Assembly: GCF_000003605.2 (NCBI RefSeq)
Contig: NW_003126883.1
Coordinates: 92,022 to 124,899 of the forward strand
From: Saccoglossus kowalevskii
Taxonomy: Eukaryota; Hemichordata; Enteropneusta; Harrimaniidae
Reading direction: 5' to 3'
DNA length: 32,878 nt
Below, piece after piece: positions 1 to 11,351 of this stretch. Every line of letters starts with the position of its first letter. Position 1 is the stretch's first letter. The notes below the pieces were generated by a model. The model had not been told where the DNA came from and did no database searches. It saw only the letters and a program-made list of their open reading frames with translations. The position numbers and the translations under genes are program-made.

Positions 1-698
1 TTCGTTCGTTTGTTGATTTTTAACAATTATCAAGAAAAGGGGGGCGTATACATGTATTACAGTGATTGTATTTCATAGGTATTGTAGCTAATGACAATAT
101 ACATTTTTTTTTGTATAATGGTTGACAAATTACAAAATTCAATATTACTTTAAGCAAATAAAGTATTTGAAGGTATCGTGCTAATAGTTTTTTGTCGAAT
201 TTCACGAGTTATTCCCTGTTTATTAAGCAGGCAAGATTAGATTCCAAATGCATGAAGGAAAAAAATGAATAGAATTGGTACAATAACACATGTACATTGC
301 ACGCGTATAATCAGTGATAGAGGGACTGTGGTATAACGCTAGGAGTACCCAAACATGACTTGTTATATTTATCAGTGATTAGTGTTGACAAAATGAACGA
401 TTCAACTTCAAATAAAATTCATGATTTCGAGACACATGAATAGTGAACAATGTTTTAGAAGCGATAAATACTAAAATAGCATAGCTCTGAGATCGTAGCA
501 TTTGGTTTCACTACAAGGCATCTCAACGTTCAGTTTAATTTTCGTAAATGAAAACGTTAGGTGCTCAGCTAGTTGTGGCGATCTAAGAAAAAAGGCACCC
601 AGCCATATCTGCCATAAAAACTTTATAATCAATTTTGATTAATCTAGAAATCAAAGCATGCGGTGGAATTCACCGGTTTCGTTACGTACCAATCTAAA
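1..698. other. Left-edge region without a recognised gene
   Basis: No reading frame with recognisable protein similarity was seen on either strand. The first bases form a short TTCG/TTTG simple repeat. Bases 313-337 carry an AGAGGGACTGTGG motif that recurs elsewhere in the window. If the minus-strand frame at 699-872 is a real first exon, the rest of its gene should lie here or beyond the left edge, but I could not identify it. Confidence 0.5.
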
Positions 699-872
699 TT
701 ATCGAGTCGAGTACTCGAGGTTTCTTCGACGATCGTCCTGAACGTTGACTTCTGCCATCGGCTCATACATGTACGGCCTTATGATCGTAGACGTATCAAA
801 CAAAGTTAACGAATTATCTGAAATGTCGTAATCATCGGTAGCAGCGCTGCTTACATCTGAATGTTCCGCCAT
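699..872 (-). CDS. Short N-terminal exon or relic, P2X7-C-terminal-domain-like protein
   Basis: A 57-residue minus-strand frame starts at an ATG with good context (AAACATGG, ATG at 872) and ends at TAA (699-701). It is acidic and serine-rich, then reads IIRPYMYEPM. That xxPYxFEP/YMYEP signature after an acidic leader is familiar from invertebrate 'P2X purinoceptor 7-like' proteins, which continue into a Cys-rich NTDWCxCGxC block. The block does not follow in frame; one frame over, a weak NLDW is visible without the expected cysteines. So this is either a first exon whose downstream exons I cannot see, or a decayed copy. The start lies in a CpG-richer patch with a palindromic CRE site just upstream. 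Family assignment is from memory of the motif and is tentative. Confidence 0.35.
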   Translation of the reverse strand: MAEHSDVSSAATDDYDISDNSLTLFDTSTIIRPYMYEPMAEVNVQDDRRRNLEYSTR

Positions 873-897
873 GTTTCAACTAGAGAACTTCTCCTTG

Positions 898-905
898 TGA
901 CGTCA
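898..905. promoter_or_regulatory. CRE-type palindrome TGACGTCA
   Basis: A perfect TGACGTCA (CREB/ATF consensus) lies 25 bases upstream of the minus-strand ATG at 872, inside a local CpG-rich patch that also has ACGACGCG and CGCGTTCG. The setting suggests a promoter for the short minus-strand frame. An 8-base motif can occur by chance, so the role is inferred. Confidence 0.4.
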
Positions 906-1059
906 CGACGCGTTGAAAGTTCGATGACCTAGTCTTGAAACGCGTTCGGAATTCTTCGGAAAATACTCACAAAGAGCCGGTTTTCGGCAATATCTCGAAA
1001 GTAATTTCTTTCCGAATGTCATATAAACTTAAGGAAAAAACGTCTCTGCTTATAATGTA

Positions 1060-3040
1060 TATTTTTTCTGTAAATTTTATTTGTATACAGGCACTTGCAA
1101 TTTACACTTTAAAATATATTTTAGTTTTCCTTTATTTTTTGCTGAATGTGGGGGTGACAACAGCTGATAAAGTTTTTTTCTTTCTCCCGCGTAGAGATCA
1201 CATGCTAAAAGAAAATGTTCTTCATTCTCTATGGCGTTATTTTCACAACATAGACATTTTCTGTCAGATATATCTGTGTTATTATATCTCCCAGTCTCTA
1301 TTTGTAGTCTGTGAGCACTAATCCTCAATTTTGTCATTGACTACATGTAAGTAGTTTTCAAAGCCAAGGTCTGTTTTCAGTTCTCTGTAAAGTGCGCAAT
1401 TTATTTTTGTGATTTTTCCCTTTGTTATCATTGTCTAAAATCTGTTTACAATTTTTTTTAAAATTTAGTTTTTAGTTTTTCTGATATTATTTTATCTATA
1501 ATTATATTGTTCGCATTTTTTTCTTCCTGTCACAAATGGTCTATATCTAGATCTTTAAGTATTAGTTTTAAACCGGAAACCCAGTTGTAGGTGCCGGAGT
1601 TGTCTAGTTCTAAGCTGTATGTTTCATAAACCAGAGAATTTTGAGGCATTTTTTTTTATTCGAGACCAGTATTTGATCATCTGTTTTATACCTGATGTAA
1701 TTAATGGATACCCTCCTAATTCTAAAAGACATGCCACATTGGTCGCTTTGCTGTTAACTTTGAGTAGGTATTTGCAGTATTTCACGTGTAATTGTTCCAT
1801 TGGTGACATGATATTCATATCCATCTTTTGGTGTTCAATTATAAATATCTGACCAGATTTCTGCACAGTATAAAAGTATTGGTTTTATCATGGTATCAAA
1901 CATTTTAAGATATGTTTTTATTGGTATATATGTATTGGTATATATAATAATTGTTTCATTTTGAAGCATGCTTTCATAGCTCTATTATTAAGATCTTCAT
2001 GAGCCAAGTCAAATTTACCATTTGTTTTCAATTTAATTCCAAGATAAGTGTATGTTGACACTCTTTCTAATTCTACACCATCTACGTGAAAATTTTGGTT
2101 TTAATGTGTTTGCCACTTTTGTTGAATACATGTATCATGGTTTTTGATTTATTAATATTAATGCTTAATTTCCATTTTTTGCAGTAAATTTGAAGACCGT
2201 TTAGTGCATTCTGCAAATCTGAGCTGCTTTCTGATAGTAGAATTAAGTCATCTGCGTATAGTAAACATGGCAGTGTATTATTTCGCAAAGATGGCAGATT
2301 GTTCTCCCCCATGTTTATATGTTCTTTAATGTCATTTACGTATATATTAAATAAGAGTGGGCTTAGGCCATCCCCCTGCCTTATGCCTCTTTCTACTGGA
2401 AATGTTTTTGTTAAGCCATTTTTTGTTTTCACGCATGCAAGTGAATTTTGGTAAATACTAATAATTATTTGGGTAAAATTTTCCTGTGATATCATTTTTT
2501 ATTAATTAGTCCAGGGTACCACACTGAGTCAAATGCTTTTTTGAAGTCAATAAACATGCAAAAATGTATTTCTGTTGTTAAGATATTTTGTGACCAGTTG
2601 TTTAAATACAAATATGTGATCTCTTGTTCCAAATTTTGGCATGAACCCAATTTGTTCTTTAATTATTATTTTATTGTTCTGTATATATTTGGTTAGACGT
2701 TGTTTTAGAATTGATGTGAATAATTTACTTAATGTGCTCAGAAGGGTGATTCCCCTGTAGTTGCTAGGGTCTGTTTTGTCACCTTTTTTATAGATGGGTT
2801 TAATGATACCTGTATTCCAGATACTTGCCACTAGATAAAATAAGATTGAATAATTTTTGTAAAGGCTTTATTAAAATATGTCTGCCTGTTTTCAGCATTT
2901 CGTTTTTAATTTTATCCAGACCTGGGCTTTTTCCAGCTTTCTGCTTATTTATTTCGATTTGTATCTCAAGTTCTGAAATATTTTTGTCAAGCATATCTAC
3001 TGTCTAAGAGCTCTATTTTTGTAAATGTTACTGGTTCAAC
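1060..3040 (-). mobile_element. Non-LTR (LINE) retrotransposon, 5'-truncated and frameshifted
   Basis: The minus strand reads through a decayed reverse transcriptase in the expected order, across several frames. At about 2994-2860 is the KAGKSPGLDKIKNEML entry motif; at about 2810-2740 GIIKPIYKKGDKTDPSNYRG; at about 2560 FIDFKKAFDSVW; at about 2400 GIRQGDGLSPLLFN; and at about 2250 the catalytic YADDLILLSE. Next come the thumb region (STYTYLGIK, about 2060) and a post-RT region with LLELGGYPLI (about 1720). The end is a C-terminal CLCC...HFLLAC zinc-knuckle-like segment (about 1255-1200) with a stop at 1077. At least three frame breaks and in-frame stops make it inactive. No endonuclease domain is seen, so it is 5'-truncated. 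The clade was not resolved. Confidence 0.85.
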
Positions 3041-3229
3041 ATTGTGCATACCCACCAGTGTATAGAATCACTAAACAATTCTCAGACCAACTACACTGTT
3101 CAATCTATGCCAAAAGAAGACCTTATTCAATCCCATTACCTATTGAAATTACCACAACATTTATTTCATCAAAAATTCAGCAGGAAGGAATTACAGAAGA
3201 AGAAAAAATATTTTTAAAAACTATATAAA

Positions 3230-3861
3230 TATTTATAAAATCACAAACTTTAGTTTAAGCGGAAACCCGGGCTTGTTCGGGAGATCTCCCTGTGTTCAAC
3301 CTTTCATTCAGGTGATACAAGACAAAGAAAAAACTTATTTAGCAAAGAACTAACAACACAAGATTACTGGCGTATTTTGTGATATTCAGTTTATACAGGG
3401 AACTGGTATGATATATCTTCAGTCAATAAATAACTTTAAAGGAGCACAGTTAAAATTCAGAGCAAGATCATGTACTCTTGGGTTAGCATATGAAAAAAGA
3501 AAATGGGAAAATAATAGTGAAGATGACATAATTTGTCCATGTTGTGAAAAAGACGAAGAAACTCTCAAACATTTTATTTTGCAATGTCCAAGTTTTAAAA
3601 TAAAAAAGGACAACTTAATGTGTGAAATAAAAGAAATGTTATTGAAGATGAAAGAAACAAATTTATCTGATAACTTCCAGCAATTGAATAACGAAGAGTT
3701 ATTTTGCTTCCTTCTGGGAGATACCACTCTAGGTTACCACAAAGAAATATGTTACACCATAGACAAACTTATGAAAGAATTTTTACACTATAAGTAGATT
3801 GTAATGTAAAATTCAGCCCCTTCTTTAAAAGGGTAGCAACAAATAAATAAATAAATAAATA
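3230..3861 (+). mobile_element. LINE 3' fragment with (AAAT)5 tail
   Basis: A plus-strand frame at 3408-3797 encodes a retrotransposon ORF2 C-terminus. It has a CPCCEKDEETLKHFILQC zinc-knuckle-like block preceded by LKFRARSCTLGLAYEKRKW, the same layout as the 1060-3040 element but a different copy. The stop at 3795-3797 is followed by a short 3' UTR and five AAAT units at 3841-3860, the kind of microsatellite tail many LINEs carry. Upstream frames from about 3230 are broken. It lies in the opposite orientation to the neighbouring element. The short frame at 3025-3228 just upstream is not recognisable. Confidence 0.75.
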
Positions 3862-5620
3862 TCATGGGGTATTATAGAGAAAATAAGATATATGAAATGA
3901 CAGTGTAATTGTTTTCTTTTCAAAGAATGCACATGTAGTTAATTTCAACCAAAAGTCTTCGTTATTACTCAATTTTGTTAACACCGTAAACATCACATGA
4001 TGTTTTGAAACCGAAACTGGTGCTTGTATATCAATTTTGTACCAGCACTGACAGTACATCTTCGAAAATCATCGCAGTCATATTATCTGAATACAAATAA
4101 CAAATGCAAAATTAGTCCATTTCATACAAAGGTTTAAGACTTACCTCCTCTATCATCCATCACTGGTTCCTATTGGGCTTCGACAATTGTACAAAAAAAC
4201 AAAATTCTACTGGAAACTTTTTCCTCGCTTCGTACTTCCTTAGTCAACCATTTTGTATTTGTCATGTGACAATAGTTAGGTCAAAGTTCACAAGTAAGGT
4301 TAAAAGATCAAAATTGCTGTTTTTTATGGTTGTTTGTTGATCCAAGGTGTACTGGATAAAAGAAGGAGTGATATCCTTGTTCGTGCATACAGGTATTAGA
4401 TTACTACGACAATAAATGACGTGTTTTGAGGGACTGTGGTTCAACTATTAAGGTGCAGCTCCGATGTCTCGGCAAGCTAGCTGAGAAGCGGACATTGGCT
4501 TTGATGAGTACAGGGTGCACGGTAGCTGCAGTTCTGTAGCTCGCTTGGTTTCGCTCGCCTGTAGTTTCGCTGTGGGTTTAACAGCAGCTAAGTGCACGGT
4601 AAAACAGTCACAGACATACCGTGACTTTTTCCATGAATTTCCTTGAATTTTTTAATGTATTAACAATTTATTTTTATTAGGTAGTATCAGAGATACATTA
4701 CAATAATGTACCTCTGGTAGTATAAATAATTTTTGCTGCAAAATATTTACAATTACATTTTCCACCAAAACGCTATACTATTTTTAGAAACTTATATTCA
4801 TGTTAGGCCAAAAATAAAATAGAATTTTCTTTTTGTCATCACATGCGCCAGTTTGAAACTTGCATATTTTTGTCAATTTTGCGTACCTGTAAATTGTGCC
4901 ATATGTGGTAGAATGGCAAAATGTTTTGTTTTCTGTTTCAGTGGAAGTTCCCAAATCAATCATGACATGTATTCAAATGCATTATTTAATGAATGTTAAA
5001 CATTGAACATATATCTATTCTTGTTGTTATTGAATCATCTTAATACAAAACAAAATTTAAAACTGCATCACCGCACCATTTTTTAATTTCCCCTAGGACG
5101 AAAAGCAAAACCTTTTTTTCATATTATTCTATACTATTCATATTCAAAAGCACATGTACCATTGTATTAATTGAGAAACATGAATATTTATTTGTTTTTT
5201 ATGTAATTATGATTTCTTCATGTTCATTTTTGGTCAGAATTGTTCCCACCTAAATGTTAGCCAGTATTTTACATGTACATTATATTGCATTATTTCATGA
5301 CTTTTATTTTCTGTTTTGCCATGCTAAGAAAGGATCGAACCTGGTGGCGAGTACATCATTATTTTGTTTCCATCAGGAAGTTTGTATTATTTAATATCAT
5401 TCTCAACAGGCAAGGTTTAATTACATTATGTTGTGTAGACATTGTTCCCTTATACCCCAGAATGTTCATTTGTCATGGTAGCTGATATTAATATTTTTAT
5501 AGTAACCAAGACTGTAGTCAATATATATATAGATATACTGTATACTTACCCGTGCATTGTTATAAATAGTATCAATGCATACAGTGAAAGGCAGAGAGTG
5601 ATATCTGAGTTAATAAACAT
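3862..5620. other. Intergenic region, no supported gene
   Basis: AT-rich sequence without recognisable coding similarity. Two details stand out. One is a possible minus-strand splice donor (GAG/GTAAGT, near 4145) preceded by ATG GAT GAT AGA GGA G, which could be a tiny first exon of an unseen gene. The other is a GC- and CpG-richer patch at about 4440-4600 in which GTGCACGGTA occurs twice. Neither is enough to call a gene. Confidence 0.4.
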
Positions 5621-5621
5621 G

Positions 5622-5713
5622 TTAAACCTTTTCACCACCAGTTCCCACAGTCTGCACTTTCCTTCAGAAGATTGGGACAAAAATAAGAGAAAATCTGGTG
5701 GTGAAAAGGTTAA
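5622..5713. mobile_element. TTAA-flanked miniature inverted-repeat element
   Basis: Perfect 15-bp inverted termini, CCTTTTCACCACCAG at 5627-5641 and its complement at 5695-5709, enclose about 53 bp. TTAA lies on both sides (5622-5625 with one extra A, and 5710-5713). TTAA target duplication is typical of piggyBac-type elements. A longer relative occurs at 12866-13050 in the opposite orientation and shares the internal block CTGCACTTTCC. No coding capacity, so it is a non-autonomous element. Confidence 0.65.
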
Positions 5714-6310
5714 TAAATTTGTGAATGCTGATCATCAGCTTTCATTCAAATTCAGATATTTATTATTTATTATTGGCTAGAGAACCCTACATTCTCTATG
5801 CCCATAATGAATGTGCAAGCCTTCATGTTACATATACGTTAGTAGTAACTGCCCACTTAATTAAAAATGTAAAAGTGTTTACTGATTGGTTGGTGTTGAA
5901 CAAACTCATCAATATTAATTATAACTCGGGATTGTTTTATGATACCATTTCTAGATTGGTCATTTTGATTTATTGTAAAATATATAAATTGTTTTTAACG
6001 TCCCCAGCTTTCTGCCTTCATTGAAAGTTACATGCCTTTACACTAAAAATCATTGATACTTATAGTTTATTGAAAACATGTGAAATGTTTTTTCTGGAAA
6101 TTTAGTAAATATTTATGTAACATTTATGCTGGAAGACTCTCAAGCTTCATTCAAATCCAAAGAATATGCTTTCATTGGTTATAAAAAATATTTGGTAATA
6201 ACCATTACCTATTAGTCATTATGGATTTGATACAGCTTTTGTGGCCTGAGGTTGTACCGCGGCCATATGACATTCTTGTTTTTGATTTTCAGTTGTAAAT
6301 GAAAAATAAT
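5714..6310. other. Intergenic, nothing recognised
   Basis: AT-rich sequence between the foldback element and the SINE-like repeat. Frames present (for example up to 6024 on the plus strand) show no domain, no splice support and no similarity I recognise. Confidence 0.4.
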
Positions 6311-6700
6311 TGCCAAAATTGTTGTTTCCATGGCAACCAACCCGCATCTCTAACCAATTAGTACTTGTTTTTAACACCTGAAATTGTCATGAGAATTCAT
6401 CTGGAACTTTTGGATTCATTCCCAAAATTGCTTTTTTCTTGACAACCAGATTTACATCTCTATCAAAATCCAATCAATTGGTTCTTGTTTTGAAGGGCAG
6501 CCCTTCCTGAAAATGTCATGAGCATCCATGTATAACTTTTTGAATTTTAATTGAAAATCATTCACGAAATTGCTGTTTCCATGGCAATCAGACCCCACCA
6601 AAATTTAATGGATTCATCTTGTTGTCAATGAAAATTTCATGACAATCTATCTACAACTTATTTAGTTATCCTGCTTACAGACAAACAAACAAACAAATCA
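6311..6700 (+). repeat. SINE-like repeat of three degenerate units with (ACAA)n tail
   Basis: Three diverged units begin near 6311, 6422 and 6565. Each opens with a CCAAAATTG/GAAATTGC-like block followed by TTTCCATGGCAACCA or a decayed form, and each carries a block like AAATTTCATGA.AATC further on. The last unit ends in TTAGTTATCCTGCTTACAG followed by repeated ACAA at about 6680-6697. That end, with its ACAAACAA tail, is common in interspersed short elements of marine invertebrates. No RNA polymerase III promoter boxes were verified. It ends about 30 bp before the splice acceptor of the first DHRS7 coding exon. Confidence 0.5.
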
Positions 6701-6736
6701 TTTTAAGCTATTAATAATTTATATTGCAGAATCACC

Positions 6737-9700
6737 ATGAATTGGATGGAAACATTTGGTTGGTTGGTTGGCATCTTAATCCTCGTATTTGTTATTGCTT
6801 GTTTACTGTCAGATGCTGACCTTACTCTAAGGTTTTTTGAAAAAGTTGGAAGCAAGAAAGGAGGTAATATTTTGATTCTGTCTGAATGGTATACATAGTG
6901 ATGCAGCTGTGTGTGTGCGGATGCAAATGTGGGATATGGGTTTGTGGCTCTCACAACTGATGAGTATAATGCTGGTGGCAGAGGATACCTATATGCCGGT
7001 AATCTTACATGCTCACAAGACGACTGTTGGTATTGCCTGTCACTGCAAGGTTATCACTATGACATGCTGGTGACAGTAGGGTGGTTCATATCCAGCATTG
7101 GTTAAAAAAAAACATTTCTGTATTTGTCAGGAGTGGTGAAGGGTGCTAGAAATTTATCCATCTGTATCCTTAATGTTTCATTTCAGAATATACACTTATT
7201 TCAGATTACAATGGATGTTGTTTTTTGCTCAATTCATAAAAACAACTTTGAATACTGAACATTGTTTTCAATTATGAACCTCAATCATATGTATTTTTGC
7301 CAAGTTTTAATTCAAAAGTGCTGCCAAGGTAACAACATGGGAGAAATCACAAAGTCACTGTTTCCATGACATTGTTTAATTTCATCTTTGTAATTTATTT
7401 GATAAAACCATCTATTAACAAATCATGAATCTTTAAAACTTTTAATTATCTACACCTTCACTAGCAATAAGCTACTAGTATGTTCTTCCTAATTTCCAAA
7501 ATAAATAAAATTGAATTGGAATGTTTTTTTTTCTTGACTGTTTCACCACAGAAGACTTCAGGAACCAGGTAATCTGGGTGACTGGTGCATCAAGTGGTAT
7601 TGGTGAAGAACTCGCCTACCAGCTCGCGAAAACAGGTTGTAAATTGGTTTTATCGGCTAGGAGAAAAAATGAGCTGCAGAGAGTGAAAGATGAAATTTTG
7701 AAAAAAGGTGGCATACATCAAGATGATGTAATGGTATTGCCTCTTGATATTGCAGAATGTGACACGCACAAAGACGCTACAGAGAAAGTTATCAGCCAAT
7801 TTAAACAAGTAAGAAATTTGAGTACGTAGTAGATTTGCGAGACTGAAATGGTTCAAAAATGGTGATACCAATAGTCAGATTACCGGTAGTCAAAAAAGCA
7901 CAATAACAAAATTGGTCATCAAGTATAAACATTTTAAAACAAAATTTCATGGTTTTCTCTAACTTGCTAAATTCCCCAAAAAATTTACTCTTGATTTATA
8001 CTAAATCTGGAAAGACTGCATAATTATAAAAAAAAATGTTTAGTACATATCTGTAACATATGGGATTCAATTTCATAATACTGATTTATTCTTAACATGT
8101 TTCAGATTGATATTTTGGTGAACAACGCCGGTCGTAGTCAACGTTCCTTAGCCATGGAGGCATCATTTGAAGTAGACAAAGCTATATTCGACATAAATAT
8201 ACTGGGTACTATATCACTAACTAAATCAGTTTTGCCATATATGGTATCAAGAAAATCTGGACATGTGGTTGTTACAAGTAGTTTGGCAGGGATAGTTCCC
8301 GCTCCACTACAGACTGCATATTCAGCAGCAAAGCATGCTGTGCAGGTAAAATGCATAAATTAGGGATGGGGTCTGCAGATTGTTTTTCTCCCTTGATGCA
8401 TATGTTATTTTATATGTGTTTTTCTTGTGTTGAAAGCCCTTCCCCATAAATATTATTAGTGAACCCTTATATACATCTTGCCCGATTCTCTGATTTCTAT
8501 GAAATATTGACATTTGAATTATTTGCACACAAAACATTCTTAAAGTTGGATATTGTCACAATCAATGTAGCACTGCATATATAATTTTGGAAACATTAAT
8601 ACCGATATGTTCAGGCTCAATATATTACAATATAAAGATTGTTTTCTGAATTATTTAATAATATGTGACTGAATTGTTTTGTTCATCATGTAGGGATATT
8701 TTAACAGTTTAAGACTGGAGCTTGCCAGTGATAATATTACTTTAACTACTATCCTTCCTGGTCCTGTGGTGTCCAAAGTTGTTGAAAATGCTCTGACAAC
8801 CAGCTTGGACAAGGTAAGTGGGAAAGAGATCCTTTTGCACCCCCTTCCAAAACCAGGTGACAGTTCAGGACAATTGAGTGTCAGTGTTCTCTCTCCTGAC
8901 TTTTTTTTTGTATGTGCAAATTGCAAGTGCCAGTGCTGACACATAGTGAGTTACTGTTACTGTTACTTTCGAGTAGATGCTTTTTAAAGAATTTTATTCA
9001 TAAAAATGAGTTTTTGAGTTCACATTTTCAAATAGCTCATTTACACAAGATGAACAGAAATTTTCATCCTGTACGTGTCTGTATAGGGCTTGATATCTGG
9101 GAACATGGAAGCTGCAATGCAGTATCCAAACAGAATGTCTACAGTGCGTTGTGCAGAGTTGATGGTTATTGCCATTGCTTACCAACTCCATGAAGTGTGG
9201 ATTGCTAAGAATCCCATCTTGTTAACAGCCTATATGGCACAGTATATGCCAACAACATGCAGGTAAGCAGATAAATCATTTACATATATACATAGTAAAT
9301 GTTTACTAGTGTACCATATTTGCTCTATTAGTACCACATAGTCTTATCTAAATTATAAAGGTTTTTTCTATGTTCAAAATAAGTAATTTTTTAAGGATTC
9401 AATATACAACAACTGTGATTTTGGGTCCATATGTGCTTCTTTTAGAGATGCGCTTTTATTAGAATAAATATGGTACTCCTGAATTGTTTATCCAGTTACA
9501 CTTATATGTACTAACTGTTTGAGGTTATAATGTTTTGCTGTGGTGGCACTTCTCTATATGATATGTGTTTAACCACAGTCCATCTATCACTAGAGGGACT
9601 GTGATTTAACACTATTATTTTCCTTTTTTCTCATCAAATTTTAGTAAAATTATTGTATATTTTCATAACATTTCTTTCATAATTTTGGCCTAAATAAACA

Positions 9701-10945
9701 CAATTATTCATTGACTATGGGTCCTTGTCAAATTTGTTAATAGATTTAGACAAATAATACAGCTTCATTTTGTAACTCGTATTCATATTATTTCTTGTTT
9801 GATTAAGGTTTTTCCTTGCCATATACGCAAAACGTCGGATAAAGTCACTGAAGGACAATACGGTAAGTGAGTGATGTTGTTGTTTTTTAAAATCAGAAGC
9901 TAATAAGTTCAGTATATTGATAAGTCAGTATATTTATTTGGTGTTTTGGTAGACAGTTTAGATGCTTTTAAAATGTTCGTTTTGGTGTCTTACAATTACA
10001 AATGACTATACTGGTACATACAAAGTGCCAAATGTCTACTCAGATGAGTTGTCAAAAGTTTTCCATTTTGATGGGAAATTAATAAAAGGAAAAATAATTT
10101 TTTTATCATGGAATCCAAATCGACCAGAAAATTAGTCTTTTTGGGTATTATAATCAATGGTGATGTTCTTTATTAGACCGATCTGATATAGTCCAAAATG
10201 TCCATGCATGCATTTGTACGTCCAACATGATTTCTCAGACATGACAGGACTGGGTTTTCTCAAAGCTGGTGCAAATATAGGTTGTACTAGGAGAAATTTG
10301 CACATTGATTTGTTTCTCATTTTTTTCACCTTTGACCGGTTTAGTTTTGAAAAACACCAAAAATCCACATTTGAACACCTGCCATTATCTAAGGCTTGCC
10401 TTGATCATTTTAATTTAAACTTGACATTGATATGGTGGGTTACTGATGCACCATATTTTGTTTCACGATTTGATTTTTTTTTAGCAAGTGTTTTATCCAT
10501 TTCTCAGATGAACTTGTACAGATTTGGTTTAAATTTTTCACAAATGCAAGACATAATGGCTGTTTTATTCAAACTTGGCTTAACATCACACATGCATGCA
10601 AAATGTAACCAATAGTTTTTCATATTGTACCTGGGCCGATTTCATTCAATCAAGGGATTGACATCACTCGTAGTGCATTGCTGTTGCAGGTCATTTTGTT
10701 TTGTGATTTTATTCATAATGTCGGACTATATCCATTTTGTTTATTTTACTTCTGTTTCTCAGATACACTTTCACATCACAGATTCTGTTACATGTTGCAT
10801 GTTCTCTTATTTTGGGATTTCAATAAATGTAAATTTCAAAGTCGGTATGGTCATTATGATGCATGTCAGTTTTTTGTCATTTCTTGATTTTGGTTATCAC
10901 TAGTTATTTTTTTTTATTTTTCAGCCGAAAAAGAAAGATGAATGA
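6737..10945 (+). CDS. DHRS7: DHRS7-like short-chain dehydrogenase/reductase, 7 coding exons, complete
   Basis: Coding exons: 6737-6863, 7552-7808, 8106-8345, 8694-8813, 9087-9262, 9808-9862, 10925-10945. They join in frame to give 331 aa, close to human DHRS7 (about 339). The protein is an NAD(P)(H)-dependent oxidoreductase of the classical SDR fold. An N-terminal hydrophobic anchor (about residues 8-25) precedes the cofactor motif TGASSGIG (53-60). Then come NNAG (134-137), structural Asn159, catalytic Ser187, Tyr200 and Lys204 (YSAAK), and a PG motif (230-231). All catalytic residues are intact. DHRS7 family members are ER-membrane enzymes reported to act on steroids and retinoids; the substrate here is unknown. 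The last exon encodes only PKKKDE, giving a C-terminal KKDE that fits a dilysine ER-retrieval signal if the tail is cytosolic. An acceptor at 6728-6729, seven bases before the ATG, implies an upstream non-coding exon that I could not place. Confidence 0.88.
9565..9612. repeat. Imperfect palindrome with GGACTGTG termini, in DHRS7 intron
   Basis: The left arm GTGTTTAACCACAGTCC (9565-9581) is nearly the reverse complement of GGACTGTGATTTAACAC (9596-9612), with a 14-base loop. The motif AGAGGGACTGTG in the right arm recurs at about 313-337, 4421-4440 and, inverted and diverged, at 24057-24083. This looks like a remnant of the paired ends of a repeat element; the family is not recognised. Confidence 0.5.
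9863..10924 (+). other. Last DHRS7 intron (long, before a tiny terminal exon)
   Basis: The intron runs from GTAAGTGAG after 9862 to a polypyrimidine tract and TTTTTCAG at 10924. It holds long accidental open frames (for example 10208-10615), none with recognisable similarity and none needed for the spliced reading frame. Confidence 0.7.
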
Positions 10946-10967
10946 ATGGCTATTCAGCATCACAGTT

Positions 10968-10973
10968 AATAAA
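10968..10973 (+). terminator. Candidate DHRS7 polyadenylation signal AATAAA
   Basis: AATAAA lies 22 bases after the DHRS7 stop codon. Further AATAAA hexamers occur at 11644-11649 and 11885-11890, so the real 3' end may be later. In this AT-rich sequence such hexamers are frequent. Confidence 0.35.
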
Positions 10974-11351
10974 AAAAGATATGTATTGATCAAAGTACCA
11001 CCAGAGACTTTTTTAACAATAATATTGTCTTTTTCGTGAATCTGGACTATTATAAACCTTACAAGTTTTTGTGAAGACTGGATTAGCAAATACAAACTAG
11101 AAGACCTGATTGGTTTAAAGTGGTGGTACCGCCCACTAAATCCTGCACTCTCTCTTGACAATCACATATCATGTAGTGTGTGTTTCTATTATAGATACCA
11201 TAAAAAATGACCCATCCACCTTGATCTATCATTCACAATACTGCTCTGAACATCGTAGCATAATCAAAATATATTTTCTTTTATTATTCATTCAGTGATT
11301 TTACATGACAGAAATGATACAGTATAGTGTAATAATGCACTACCCATTGTA

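Noticed and set aside
3025-3228. 67-codon plus-strand frame between the two LINEs
   Set aside because: Not recognisable as a LINE domain or host protein; kept out because nothing supports it beyond being open.
5273-6024. Three overlapping plus-strand frames
   Set aside because: One crosses the TTAA foldback element; none has splice support, a domain or familiar sequence.
10208-10615. 135-codon plus-strand open frame
   Set aside because: It lies within the last DHRS7 intron, has no recognisable domain, and the spliced DHRS7 frame does not need it.
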